Shown: positions 7,437 through 15,641 of the stretch, in pieces
Position numbering within the stretch: the first letter of the stretch is position 1
Layout: each line of letters opens with the position of its first letter
NCBI RefSeq assembly: GCF_030269645.1
Contig: NZ_BSTR01000052.1
Span: 1 to 55,309, forward strand
DNA: 55,309 nt
Direction: 5' to 3'
DNA from: Actinokineospora sp. NBRC 105648
GTDB lineage: Bacteria; Actinomycetota; Actinomycetes; Mycobacteriales; Pseudonocardiaceae
Made by a program: the position numbers and the translations under genes
The notes under the pieces: model-generated
Told to the model about the DNA's origin: nothing
Seen by the model: only the letters and a program-made list of their open reading frames with translations
Databases searched by the model: none

Positions 7437-9137
7437 TCACTCACCGCCGCTGGCGCCGACGAGCTCGGCGACCCGCTCAGCCGGTGCGCCCGCGCCCAGG
7501 ACCCGGTCCAGCACGGTGGCCGCGCCACCGTCGGGGAGATCCGTGCCGCGCCAGGCGATGTGCTGGTCGGGCCGGACGAGGAAGTTGCCCTCGCCGTAGA
7601 GCTCCCGCGCCACCGGATCGGTCAGGTGGATGACGGTGAACGGCAGTGACCGCGCGGCCGCCTCGGCGGCGAACGCGTGCTCGACAGCCCGGTCCTCGGT
7701 CAGCACCACGAGCGCGAGGTCGTTGCCGATCCGGTCGTACAGGGTGCCGCCGTAGGGGTCCACCAGGCCGTTCGGCGCCCGGTGCCCGGGACGCGGGTCG
7801 TCTGTGTACACATCGGACTGCCACGGCGGTTCCGCGTCGAGTTGCCCGTCCTCGTACCAGATCGCGGCGGAGTCGTCGTAGCGCTCGTCGAAGGTCACCC
7901 CGTCCGCGCCGGAGCGGTTCGCGCCGATCAGCGCGCCGATGGCCGCCCGGCGCTGCTCGGCGTCCGGGCTGAGGTCGGCGTCGTCGGGTACACCGATCTC
8001 GCGTATCCGCGCGAGCGTGGCCTGGGAGCGCCGTGAGCGGTCCAGGGCGAAGTCCGCGATCCGCCAGTTGTGCCTGCGGCGCTCCTGGTCGTAGGAGTCG
8101 AGCAACGCGTCCGGGGCGTGGCCGTTGAGCACGGCCGCGAGCTTCCAACCGAGGTTGACCACGTCGCCGAAGCCCTCGCCCAGGTTGCCGCCCGGTGTCC
8201 GCACGTGCGCGGCGTCGCCCGCCAGCAGCACCCGCCCGGCGCGGAAGTCCTCCGCGATCCGGGTGGCGTGGTAGTAGGTCGTGGCGGACACCAGCTCCAG
8301 GTCCAGGTCGAACCCGAAGGCCGCCTTGGCGGTCGTGAGCAGCTCGTCCTCGGACGGTTCGTGGTCGAGCGGGAACGGCCCGGCGTACACCCGCCACTCC
8401 CGGGTGCTGACCGCCGCCAGGAAGCTGTCCGCCCGCTGGTTGAACACGATGTTGGTACCGCTGGGCGCCGGGCCGACCTCCGCCGAGATGTCGCCCGTGC
8501 GCACGATCAGCCGTAGCCGCTTCTCGGTCGCGTGCTCGCCCTCTCGCGCGATGCCCGCGAGGTGCCGGACTGTGCTGCGCCCGCCGTCCGCGCCGATCAG
8601 GTACTTGGCCCGGACCACCCGGCCGTCCCCGAGGACGGCCTCGACCCCGGTGTCGTCCTGCCGCAGCTCCGTCAGCTGCCAACCGCCCGACACGCTGACC
8701 CCGCGCAGCGCGAGGTGGCGCAGGAACACTTGCTGCAGCGCGCTTTGCGGCCTGCGCAGCGCCTCCTCCGCCGAGGGGCGCGCGGCTCCGGTGAAGGCCG
8801 GTCGCCGGTTCGGCACCAGTTCGTGGCCCACGAGCGAGGTGACCAGTCGGATGCCCTGGTTCCACTCCGGCGGGAACGTCCACTCGTCGCGGACCGACTG
8901 CAGGACTCCCCACCGGCGGAAGTGCTCGACCACCCGCGGGGTGTGGCCCATGGCGCCGGCGCGGACCAGCGTGGCGCCGTCCGCCTGGTCGACGACGGCG
9001 ACCTCGACGCCCCGGGAGTTCAGTTCGAGCGCGGCCGAGAGACCGACCGGGCCGGCGCCGACGACGAGCACGTCGACCCGCTCCGGCGGCGTGGCCACCG
9101 GGAAGCGCACCGTGTGGATGTCGCGTCCGCCGGGCAT
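7437..9137 (-). CDS. FAD-dependent aromatic monooxygenase, MhpA/PHBH type
   Basis: This 566-residue class A flavin monooxygenase has the dinucleotide motif GAGPVG at 27-32, the DG motif in YLIGADGGRSTVR, and the GD motif in GRVLLAGDAAHV followed by the conserved GGNLGEGFGDVVNLGWKL region. A C-terminal extension of about 180 residues looks like the thioredoxin-like domain of phenol hydroxylase, MhpA and rifampicin monooxygenase relatives. These enzymes hydroxylate aromatic rings with NAD(P)H and oxygen. The start ATG shares one base with the upstream stop (TGATG). Its place in a sulfur-type operon suggests hydroxylation of an organosulfur aromatic or its desulfurised product, which is inference. 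Confidence 0.87.
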   Translation of the reverse strand: MPGGRDIHTVRFPVATPPERVDVLVVGAGPVGLSAALELNSRGVEVAVVDQADGATLVRAGAMGHTPRVVEHFRRWGVLQSVRDEWTFPPEWNQGIRLVTSLVGHELVPNRRPAFTGAARPSAEEALRRPQSALQQVFLRHLALRGVSVSGGWQLTELRQDDTGVEAVLGDGRVVRAKYLIGADGGRSTVRHLAGIAREGEHATEKRLRLIVRTGDISAEVGPAPSGTNIVFNQRADSFLAAVSTREWRVYAGPFPLDHEPSEDELLTTAKAAFGFDLDLELVSATTYYHATRIAEDFRAGRVLLAGDAAHVRTPGGNLGEGFGDVVNLGWKLAAVLNGHAPDALLDSYDQERRRHNWRIADFALDRSRRSQATLARIREIGVPDDADLSPDAEQRRAAIGALIGANRSGADGVTFDERYDDSAAIWYEDGQLDAEPPWQSDVYTDDPRPGHRAPNGLVDPYGGTLYDRIGNDLALVVLTEDRAVEHAFAAEAAARSLPFTVIHLTDPVARELYGEGNFLVRPDQHIAWRGTDLPDGGAATVLDRVLGAGAPAERVAELVGASGGE

Positions 9138-10507
9138 CAGGCGTCCACCAGGTTGTGGTCAGTCGCGTCGCTTCCGGCGAGCTCGCGCTCGGCGGTGTGG
9201 CGGTTGACCGGGATCGGCAGCCCGAGGTTGCCGCGCAGCGTGTCCGACTCGTACTCGGTGCGGAACAGGCCGCGCCGCTGCAGCAGCGGCACGACCCCGT
9301 CGACGAACCGGGCCAGGTCGTCGTTGTTGCGGAAGGCCAGGTTGATGCCGTCGAAGGTGCCCGCGGCGAACCAGTGCTCGATCGTGTCGGCGACCGTCGC
9401 AGGCGAGCCAACGAACGGCGAGGACCGGCGCTCGCTGAACGTCTCGACGACCTGGCGCAGCGAGAGCCCCTCGGCGCGGGCCTTCTCGATGATCTTCGCG
9501 GCGCCGGTCCGGCCGCCCTTCTCCGCGAGGTGCGCGACGTCCGGGAACGGCGCGTCCAGGTCGTACTGGCTGAAGTCGTGCGCGCCGAACGCCCGGCCGA
9601 GCAGCCCGACGTTGCGGTCGAAGTCGTTGTCCTCGGCGAGGATCTCCCGGGCCCGCCGCTGGGCCTCGTCGTCGGTGCCGCCGACGACCGGGCCGCCGTG
9701 GATGAAGATCTTGATGTGGTCGGGGTCCCGGCCCGCCTCGGCGGTGCGCCGCTTGATGTCGGCGTAGTACGCCCGCGCGTCGTCGAAGGTGCCGCCCGGG
9801 GCGTAGATGCCCTCGGCCACCTGCGCCGCGAGGTTCCGGCCCTCCTCGGACACGCCCGCCTGGAAGATCACCGGCTGGCCCTGCGGCGACCGGGAGAGGT
9901 TGAGCGGACCGTCGACGCGGAAGTGCTCGCCGACGTGGTTGAGCGCGTGCAGCCTGGTCGGGTCGAGGAACACGCCACTGTCCACATCGGCCGGGAACGC
10001 GTCGTCCTCGTAGGAGTCCCAGAGGCCACGGATGACCTGGACAGCCTCAAGTGCGCGGCCGTAGCGGGTCGCGTAGTCGAGGTGCTCCTCCAGGCCGTAG
10101 TTGCGGCTGGTGCCGGTGTCGAAGCTGGTGACGACGTTCCACCCGGCCCGGCCGCCGCTGATGTGGTCGAGCGAGGCGAACCGGCGGGCGAGGTTGAACG
10201 GCGAGTTGTAGGTGGAGCTCGCCGTGCCCACCAGGCCGAGGTGCTTGGTGTGGGTGGCGACCGCGGACAGCAGGGTGAGCGGCTCGAGCCGGTTGAGGTA
10301 GTGCGCCGGGTAGGTGGCGTTGATGAACTGGCTGTCCACGATGAACAGCGCGTCGAAGAGCGCGTGCTCGGCCGCCTGCGCCTGCGCGATGTAGTAGTTG
10401 ATGTCGGTGCTGGCGTTCTTGGCGACGCCGGGGTCCTTCCAGAGGCCGTGCTGGCCGGGACCGCCGACGCCGTAGGGGTGCAGGGCGAGGTGGAGCTTGC
10501 GGGTCAT
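9137..10507 (-). CDS. NtaA/SnaA/DszA-family flavin monooxygenase (copy 2)
   Basis: The ATG at 10507 has an AAGGGA ribosome-binding site and gives 456 residues. Family hallmarks are GGPGQHGLW near the N-terminus, SGGRAGWNVVTS around 145, the SPQGQPVIFQAG segment and the C-terminal LRGNLGLPIP. Members use FMNH2 and oxygen on nitrilotriacetate, pristinamycin precursor or dibenzothiophene sulfone; in the Dsz pathway DszA opens the sulfone ring to a sulfinate. It is paralogous to the first gene of this operon, so the two may act on related substrates or successive steps. It sits between the ABC ATPases and the FAD monooxygenase. Confidence 0.88.
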   Translation of the reverse strand: MTRKLHLALHPYGVGGPGQHGLWKDPGVAKNASTDINYYIAQAQAAEHALFDALFIVDSQFINATYPAHYLNRLEPLTLLSAVATHTKHLGLVGTASSTYNSPFNLARRFASLDHISGGRAGWNVVTSFDTGTSRNYGLEEHLDYATRYGRALEAVQVIRGLWDSYEDDAFPADVDSGVFLDPTRLHALNHVGEHFRVDGPLNLSRSPQGQPVIFQAGVSEEGRNLAAQVAEGIYAPGGTFDDARAYYADIKRRTAEAGRDPDHIKIFIHGGPVVGGTDDEAQRRAREILAEDNDFDRNVGLLGRAFGAHDFSQYDLDAPFPDVAHLAEKGGRTGAAKIIEKARAEGLSLRQVVETFSERRSSPFVGSPATVADTIEHWFAAGTFDGINLAFRNNDDLARFVDGVVPLLQRRGLFRTEYESDTLRGNLGLPIPVNRHTAERELAGSDATDHNLVDA

Positions 10508-10521
10508 GTGGGGTTTTCCCT

Positions 10522-11340
10522 TCACGCGTTGAGGAGCGCGCGCAGCGCCTCGCGCTCGGCGCGGCCCGCGGAGGCCGTGCGCAGCGTCGGCGCCGAGCTG
10601 ATGAGCAAGCGGGTGTACGGGTGCTGTGGGGCGGCGACGATGTCGCGCGCGGAGCCGACCTCGACCAGTTCGCCCTGGTAGAGCACCGCGATGCGGTCCG
10701 CGATCCCGGCGACCGAGCCGAGGTCGTGGGAAATGAACACGAGCGCGATGCCTGTGTCGCGCAGGTCCTTGAGGATCTCCAAGACCTGCACTCGGTTAGC
10801 GGCGTCCAGCGCGCTGACCGGTTCGTCGAGGATCACCAGCTTGGGCTCGGTGATGAGCGCGCGAGCGACCGCCACGCGCTGGCGCTGCCCGCCGGAGAGC
10901 TCGCCGGGCAGCCGCGCCAGCAGCTCCTCGTCGAGGCGGACCCTGGCGAGGTAGGTGCGCGCCTTGGCTGTCGCCTCCTCACGTGGAACTCCTTGCAGGA
11001 GAAGCGGTTCCATGAGCGAGTCGGCGATGGTCACATCGGGGTCCAGGCTCCGCAGGGGGTCCTGGAACACGTACTGGATCACGCCCCGGCGCCGCAGCGT
11101 GCGCCACTGCCTGCTCCGGTAGCCGGTGACGTCCTCGCCGTCGATGACGATCCGGCCCGCCGTCGGGCGCACCAGGCCGAGGACGGCGCGGGCGAGGGTG
11201 GACTTCCCCGAACCGGTCTCCCCGATGAGCCCGACGACCTCCCCGGGCCCGACCGTCAGCGAGGCGCCGGAGAGCGCCTGACGGCGCTGCCGTCGGAGTC
11301 CATAGTGGACATCCAGGTCGGTGACCTCGAGGACCGTCAT
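10522..11340 (-). CDS. Dipeptide/oligopeptide-type ABC transporter ATPase (DppF-like)
   Basis: The ATG at 11340 overlaps the previous ATPase gene by 4 bp and gives 272 residues. Walker A is GETGSGKST (40-48), the signature LSGGQ lies in GELSGGQRQR, Walker B is LVILDEP, and the C-terminus has the QHPYTRLLI segment typical of the oligopeptide subfamily. With its partner ATPase and the two permeases it would power import of the solute captured by the lipoprotein. Open frame upstream of 11340 overlaps the partner gene and is rejected. Cargo is not determinable from sequence; the flanking oxygenases suggest an organosulfur compound. Confidence 0.9.
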   Translation of the reverse strand: MTVLEVTDLDVHYGLRRQRRQALSGASLTVGPGEVVGLIGETGSGKSTLARAVLGLVRPTAGRIVIDGEDVTGYRSRQWRTLRRRGVIQYVFQDPLRSLDPDVTIADSLMEPLLLQGVPREEATAKARTYLARVRLDEELLARLPGELSGGQRQRVAVARALITEPKLVILDEPVSALDAANRVQVLEILKDLRDTGIALVFISHDLGSVAGIADRIAVLYQGELVEVGSARDIVAAPQHPYTRLLISSAPTLRTASAGRAEREALRALLNA

Positions 11341-12185
11341 CTTCCCTCCCGGGAAAGGAACTTCTCCAGGCCGTACTGCTCGTGCTCGCTGATGAGCAGC
11401 CGGGTGTACTCGTGCTCGGGCTGGTAGAGCACCCGGTCCGTCGGGCCCTGCTCGACCACCTCGCCCTCGCGCATGACCAGCACCTCGTCGCACAGCTGGG
11501 CGACGACGGCCAGGTCGTGCGAGACCACGACGAGTGCGAGACCGGCGTTGTCGCGCAGGTCGGCGAGCAGGTCGAGGATCTCGGCCTGCACGGTCACGTC
11601 CAGCGCGGTCGTCGCCTCGTCGGCGATGAGCACCTGCGGGTCGGCCGCGATCGCCGCCGCGATCAGCACCCGCTGCAGCATCCCGCCGGAGAGCTCGTAG
11701 GTGTACTGGCCGTAGACCAGCTCCGGGTCCCGCAGGTGCACCGCGGTGAGCAGCTCGATCGCGCGCTGCCGGGCGGCCCGGCGCTTGAGGCCCTTCTTCA
11801 CCCGGATCACCTCGGCGATCTGCGCGCCGACCTGGATCGAGGGGTTCAGGTACGATGCCGGGTCCTGGAACACCGCGCTGATGGTCGAGCCGCGCATCGC
11901 GGTCAGCCGCGCGGGCGTCAGGGCCGTGATGTCCTCGCCCGCGACGTGGATGGCGCCCGCCGAGACCTCGAAGTGCGGCGGGAGGATCCCCAGCACCGCG
12001 CGGCAGGTCAGCGTCTTGCCGCTGCCCGACTCGCCGACGATGCCGACCACCTTGCCGGGCGTGAGCTCGAAGCTCACGCCCTTGACGATCTCGCGGTCGT
12101 CGACCTGGCTGCGGATCCGGACGTCGTGGACGGACAGGACCGGGTCCGCGGTGGTCGTCGTCGGGCTCTCGGTGAGCGTGGTCAT
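11337..12185 (-). CDS. Dipeptide/oligopeptide-type ABC transporter ATPase (DppD-like)
   Basis: This 282-residue ATPase shows Walker A GESGSGKT (about 51-58), signature ELSGGM and Walker B VLIADEATTALD, with the EHEYTRLLI C-terminal segment of the DppD/OppD group. It begins with a 14-residue Thr-rich leader before the ATPase fold. It overlaps the upstream permease by 4 bp and the next ATPase by 4 bp, so the two form a heterodimeric motor in stoichiometric translation. The subfamily is unambiguous, the transported solute is not. Confidence 0.9.
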   Translation of the reverse strand: MTTLTESPTTTTADPVLSVHDVRIRSQVDDREIVKGVSFELTPGKVVGIVGESGSGKTLTCRAVLGILPPHFEVSAGAIHVAGEDITALTPARLTAMRGSTISAVFQDPASYLNPSIQVGAQIAEVIRVKKGLKRRAARQRAIELLTAVHLRDPELVYGQYTYELSGGMLQRVLIAAAIAADPQVLIADEATTALDVTVQAEILDLLADLRDNAGLALVVVSHDLAVVAQLCDEVLVMREGEVVEQGPTDRVLYQPEHEYTRLLISEHEQYGLEKFLSREGR

Positions 12186-13066
12186 GCCCTACCTCCGGCG
12201 GCGGTCTGGTTGGCCTTCTGGTTGGCGGCCGCCCTCCGGGTGTTGGCCAGCGCGCGGCCCGCCTCGCCCGAGACGTCGCGGATGGCGTCGGCGAGCAGGT
12301 TGCAGGCCCACACCGTCGCCATGATCAGCAGCGCCGGGGCGAACGGCGCCCACGGCTGGTAGCTCAGGTAGCCCAGGTCCGAGGCGAGCAGCCCGCCCCA
12401 GGTCGGCGCGGGCGGCTGCACGCCGATGCCCAGGAACGTCAGGCTGGAGACGATGACGAAGCCGACGCCGATGGTCTGGGCGAGCGCGACGGCGATCGGC
12501 GGCAGCACCTTCACCCACACGTGCCGCCGCACGACCCAGCCGAGCGAGGCACCGGAGATGAGCGCGGCCTCGACGTACTGCGACCGCGCGACCGCCAGCG
12601 TCGCGCTGCGCGCGACCCGGTAGAACAGCGGCGAGACCAGGGCGCCGGTCACGAACATCGCCTGCGTGATCCCGTTGCCCAGCAACGCGGTCACCGCCAC
12701 CGCGAAGAGCAGGAACGGCAGCGCGACGAGGGTGTCGGCCAGCCGCAGTGTGAACCACTCGAACGCGCGGCCGAGGTAGACCGACAGGATGCCGGGGATC
12801 GCCCCGACGACCAGCGCCATCAGCGCCACCTCCAGCGACCCGACGACGCTGATCCGGGAACCGTCCAGCAGCCTGCTGAACACGTCGCGGCCGAGGTAGT
12901 CGGTCCCCAGCCAGTGCCCGCCGGAGGGCCCGGCGAGGGTGTCGGGGCTGGTGGCCAGCGGGTCCTGCGGCGCGAGCAGCGGTCCGAAGACCGCCAGCAG
13001 CGCGATCGCCAGCAGGATCGCGACCGAGATCCGGCCCGAGACGAGCGAGAGCACGCGGCGCGGCAC
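12182..13066 (-). CDS. ABC transporter permease (DppC-like)
   Basis: This 294-residue inner-membrane protein has a first membrane helix around 15-33, an extracytoplasmic segment with the subfamily motif GTDYLGRDVFSRLLDGSR, and the coupling EAA-type region ALISGASLGWVVRRHVW. Five to six membrane helices are predictable by eye. It pairs with the upstream permease to form the translocation channel for the peptide/nickel-type importer. It starts one base after the stop of the partner permease and overlaps the ATPase gene by 4 bp. Confidence 0.9.
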   Translation of the reverse strand: MPRRVLSLVSGRISVAILLAIALLAVFGPLLAPQDPLATSPDTLAGPSGGHWLGTDYLGRDVFSRLLDGSRISVVGSLEVALMALVVGAIPGILSVYLGRAFEWFTLRLADTLVALPFLLFAVAVTALLGNGITQAMFVTGALVSPLFYRVARSATLAVARSQYVEAALISGASLGWVVRRHVWVKVLPPIAVALAQTIGVGFVIVSSLTFLGIGVQPPAPTWGGLLASDLGYLSYQPWAPFAPALLIMATVWACNLLADAIRDVSGEAGRALANTRRAAANQKANQTAAGGRA

Positions 13067-13067
13067 G

Positions 13068-14081
13068 TCAGACCCCTCTCTGCGAGGCAGGCGTTACCCG
13101 GCCGAGGACGATGTTGATGAGCAGGTTGAAGGTGACGACCATGACGACCGACACCACGAGCACGCCCTGCACCGCCGGGACGTCGCCCGCCTGCGCCGAG
13201 TCGTTGGCGAACCGGCCGAAGCCCTGCAGGCCGAAGATCCACTCGGTCACCACCGACGCGCCGACCAGCGAGGGGAACTTGATCCCGATTGTCGCCAGCG
13301 CGGGCCCCATGCCGTTGCGCAGGACGTGCCGGAAGAAGATCCGGCGCGGGCTCAGCCCGCGCACCAGCGCGCCGAGCACGTAGTTCTCCCGGTACGCGCT
13401 GACCAGCCCGGTCCGCAGCTGCCGCGCCACGTCGGCCACCACGTCGAAGCTGAGCGCGAGCGCGGGCAGGATCACGTGGGCCAGCCAGGGGCCGATGCCG
13501 TTCTCCGGCGGGATGTAACCGCCGGAGGGCAACAGGTCCAGCCCCACGGCGAAGACCTCCACGAGCACGATGCCGACCACGAACGGCGGCATCACCGAGA
13601 TCACCGTGGCGAAGCCGGTGATCGCCCGGTCCACCCAGGTGCCGCGGCGCAGCGCGGCCACGGTGCCCAGCCCCAGGCCCAGGACCGCGCCCAGCACGAG
13701 CGCGATGACCGCCACCGACAGGCTGACCCCGAGGCCCAGGCCGATCAGCGTGGAGATGTCGGCGCCGTTGACCCAGCTCACGCCGAACTGCCCGTGCAGC
13801 ACGTCGGTGAACCAGTGCCAGTACTGGACCAGGAACGGCCGGTCCAGGCCCCACTGGCTCTCGATGTTGTGGATGGCCTCGGGCGTGGCGTCCTCGCCCA
13901 GCTGCAACCGGGCCGGGGACAGCCCGCTCATGGCGCGCAGCGCGAAGGTCACGAAGGTCGCCACGAAGAACACCGGGATGAAGATCCCGACCGACCGGGC
14001 CAGGGTGACCAGGACGCGGCCGAGGCCCCGCCGCGCCCTGGTCACCAGGACGGGGCGGGCGGCCACCGGCTCAGCTGCCAC
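13068..14081 (-). CDS. ABC transporter permease (DppB-like)
   Basis: The GTG at 14081 lies inside the end of the binding-protein gene (11-bp overlap) and gives 337 residues. The protein has an N-terminal helix (about 30-50), a periplasmic domain of about 70 residues containing WGLDRPFLVQYWHWF, then a run of hydrophobic helices and a cytoplasmic coupling loop around VLGALVRGLSPRRIFFRHV. This is the DppB/OppB/NikB layout. Overlapping reading frames on both sides place it firmly in operon I. Confidence 0.9.
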   Translation of the reverse strand: MAAEPVAARPVLVTRARRGLGRVLVTLARSVGIFIPVFFVATFVTFALRAMSGLSPARLQLGEDATPEAIHNIESQWGLDRPFLVQYWHWFTDVLHGQFGVSWVNGADISTLIGLGLGVSLSVAVIALVLGAVLGLGLGTVAALRRGTWVDRAITGFATVISVMPPFVVGIVLVEVFAVGLDLLPSGGYIPPENGIGPWLAHVILPALALSFDVVADVARQLRTGLVSAYRENYVLGALVRGLSPRRIFFRHVLRNGMGPALATIGIKFPSLVGASVVTEWIFGLQGFGRFANDSAQAGDVPAVQGVLVVSVVMVVTFNLLINIVLGRVTPASQRGV

Positions 14082-15603
14082 TGATGGTCACGCCCGTCCA
14101 GTCGATGTGGGCGGGGTTCTTCGGCAGGTTCGAGATGGACTTGCTCTTGGCGATCAGGTTCGGCGGGGAGTAGGTGAACACCAGCGCCTTGCTCTCCAGG
14201 CCCGCCCGCGTCGCGGCCCGCAGCACCTCGGGGTAGTCCGGCGCGTCGAGCGGCGTCTGGCGCACCTTCGCCACCGCGGCGTCGAAGCCCGCGGGCTGGT
14301 ACGGGGTGCTCAGGTTCAGCGGGCCGTTCGGTCCGAAGTGGGCGGTCAGCGTCTGCACGGCGGAGTCGCGGCCGGTGGTGCCGTAGAGCGAGAGCGTCAG
14401 TTCCTTGGCGAAGAACGGCTTCGCCCAGTTCTTGTCCACCTTGATGTTCACCGTGATGCCGACCGCGGCGAGCTGCGACTGCACGATCTCGGACGCGGGC
14501 TGCGCGTCCGGGATCACCAGGTCGACCTTGATGTCACCGGGCTTGAAACCGGCCTCGGCGAGCAGCTGCTTGGCCTTCTCCGGGTCGTAGGCCCACCGGT
14601 TCTTCGACTGCGGGTCGTAGGCGATGTACTTCTCCGGGAACGGCTGGTCGGTCGCCTCGCCGTAGCCGAAGGACAGCTTGTCGACGAACTCCTTGCGGTT
14701 GACCGCGTGCCGCACCGCGTCGACGACCTTCTCGTTGTTGAACGGCGCCTTGTTCACGTTGAGGCTGATGTTGGAGGCGTTGAAGCCCGGCAGCACGAAG
14801 ACGTCGAGGTTGGCCTTCTTGGCGGCGTCGGCCTGGCTCGGGGTGAGGTCGGCGAAGTTGTAGACGCCGGTCTGCAGACCCGAGACGACGGTGCTGGCGT
14901 CCGGCGCCGAGGTCAGCTCGACGTTGTCGATGTGGATGTTCGCCGCGTCCCAGTAGCCGGGGTTCTTCTTCAGCACCGCCTTGGTGCCCGGGACCACCTG
15001 GGTGACCACGAACGGGCCCGCGCCGACCGGGTTCTGGTCCAGCTTCGCCGGGTCCTGCGCGGCCTTGGGGCTGGCCACCTGCAGCACCCGCTGGCCGAGC
15101 AGCTGCGGGATCTGGTGGTCGACCTGCGACAGGTGCACGACCACGTCCTGGCCGGTCGCGGTGACCGTGCTGATGGAGGTGAGGTCGCCGAAGAGCGCGG
15201 AGTTCTTCTGCGTCTTCGCCCGCTCGATCGCGGCCTTGACCGCGGCGCCGTCGACCGGCTCGCCGTCGGAGAACTTCAAGCCCTCGCGCAGGTGGAAGGT
15301 GACCTCGGTGCCCGCGCTGTTGTACTCCCAGCTCTTGGCCAGGTCGGGCACGGCCTTGCCGCTCTCGTCGGTCCGGGTCAGGGACGCGTAGACGAGGGCG
15401 AGCTCCCGGAACTGGGCGCCACTGCCGCCGACCACCGGGTCCCAGTGCGTCGGGAAGTACGAGGAGGCCCACTTGAGGGTCCCGCTGGGGCCCGCCGTGG
15501 CGGACGCCCCGCCGCTGCCGCACGCGGAGAGCGTGGACACGAGCGTCGCGGCGACGGCGATTCCGATAACTGCGCCACGAGGGCGGCGAACGTTGGTGCG
15601 CAC
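14071..15603 (-). CDS. Solute-binding lipoprotein, SBP_bac_5 (peptide/nickel) family
   Basis: The start is uncertain. GTG 15603 has an AGGAAA ribosome-binding site and gives an ideal lipoprotein signal (RRPRG, hydrophobic core, lipobox LSAC with Cys28; 510 residues). ATG 15627 and GTG 15645, which overlaps the upstream stop, are in-frame alternatives. The mature protein has the family layout: TLKWASSYFPTHWDPV near the start, LAKSWEYNSAGTEVTFHLREG in the first lobe and a long dipeptide-binding domain. It would be lipid-anchored outside the membrane and deliver the solute to the adjacent permeases. Family members bind peptides, glutathione, nickel chelates or other solutes; association with DszA-like enzymes suggests an organosulfur ligand. 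Confidence 0.87.
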   Translation of the reverse strand: MRTNVRRPRGAVIGIAVAATLVSTLSACGSGGASATAGPSGTLKWASSYFPTHWDPVVGGSGAQFRELALVYASLTRTDESGKAVPDLAKSWEYNSAGTEVTFHLREGLKFSDGEPVDGAAVKAAIERAKTQKNSALFGDLTSISTVTATGQDVVVHLSQVDHQIPQLLGQRVLQVASPKAAQDPAKLDQNPVGAGPFVVTQVVPGTKAVLKKNPGYWDAANIHIDNVELTSAPDASTVVSGLQTGVYNFADLTPSQADAAKKANLDVFVLPGFNASNISLNVNKAPFNNEKVVDAVRHAVNRKEFVDKLSFGYGEATDQPFPEKYIAYDPQSKNRWAYDPEKAKQLLAEAGFKPGDIKVDLVIPDAQPASEIVQSQLAAVGITVNIKVDKNWAKPFFAKELTLSLYGTTGRDSAVQTLTAHFGPNGPLNLSTPYQPAGFDAAVAKVRQTPLDAPDYPEVLRAATRAGLESKALVFTYSPPNLIAKSKSISNLPKNPAHIDWTGVTISGS

Positions 15604-15641
15604 GGGGATTTCCTGTCTTTCGGTCATGGGGATCGCCACGG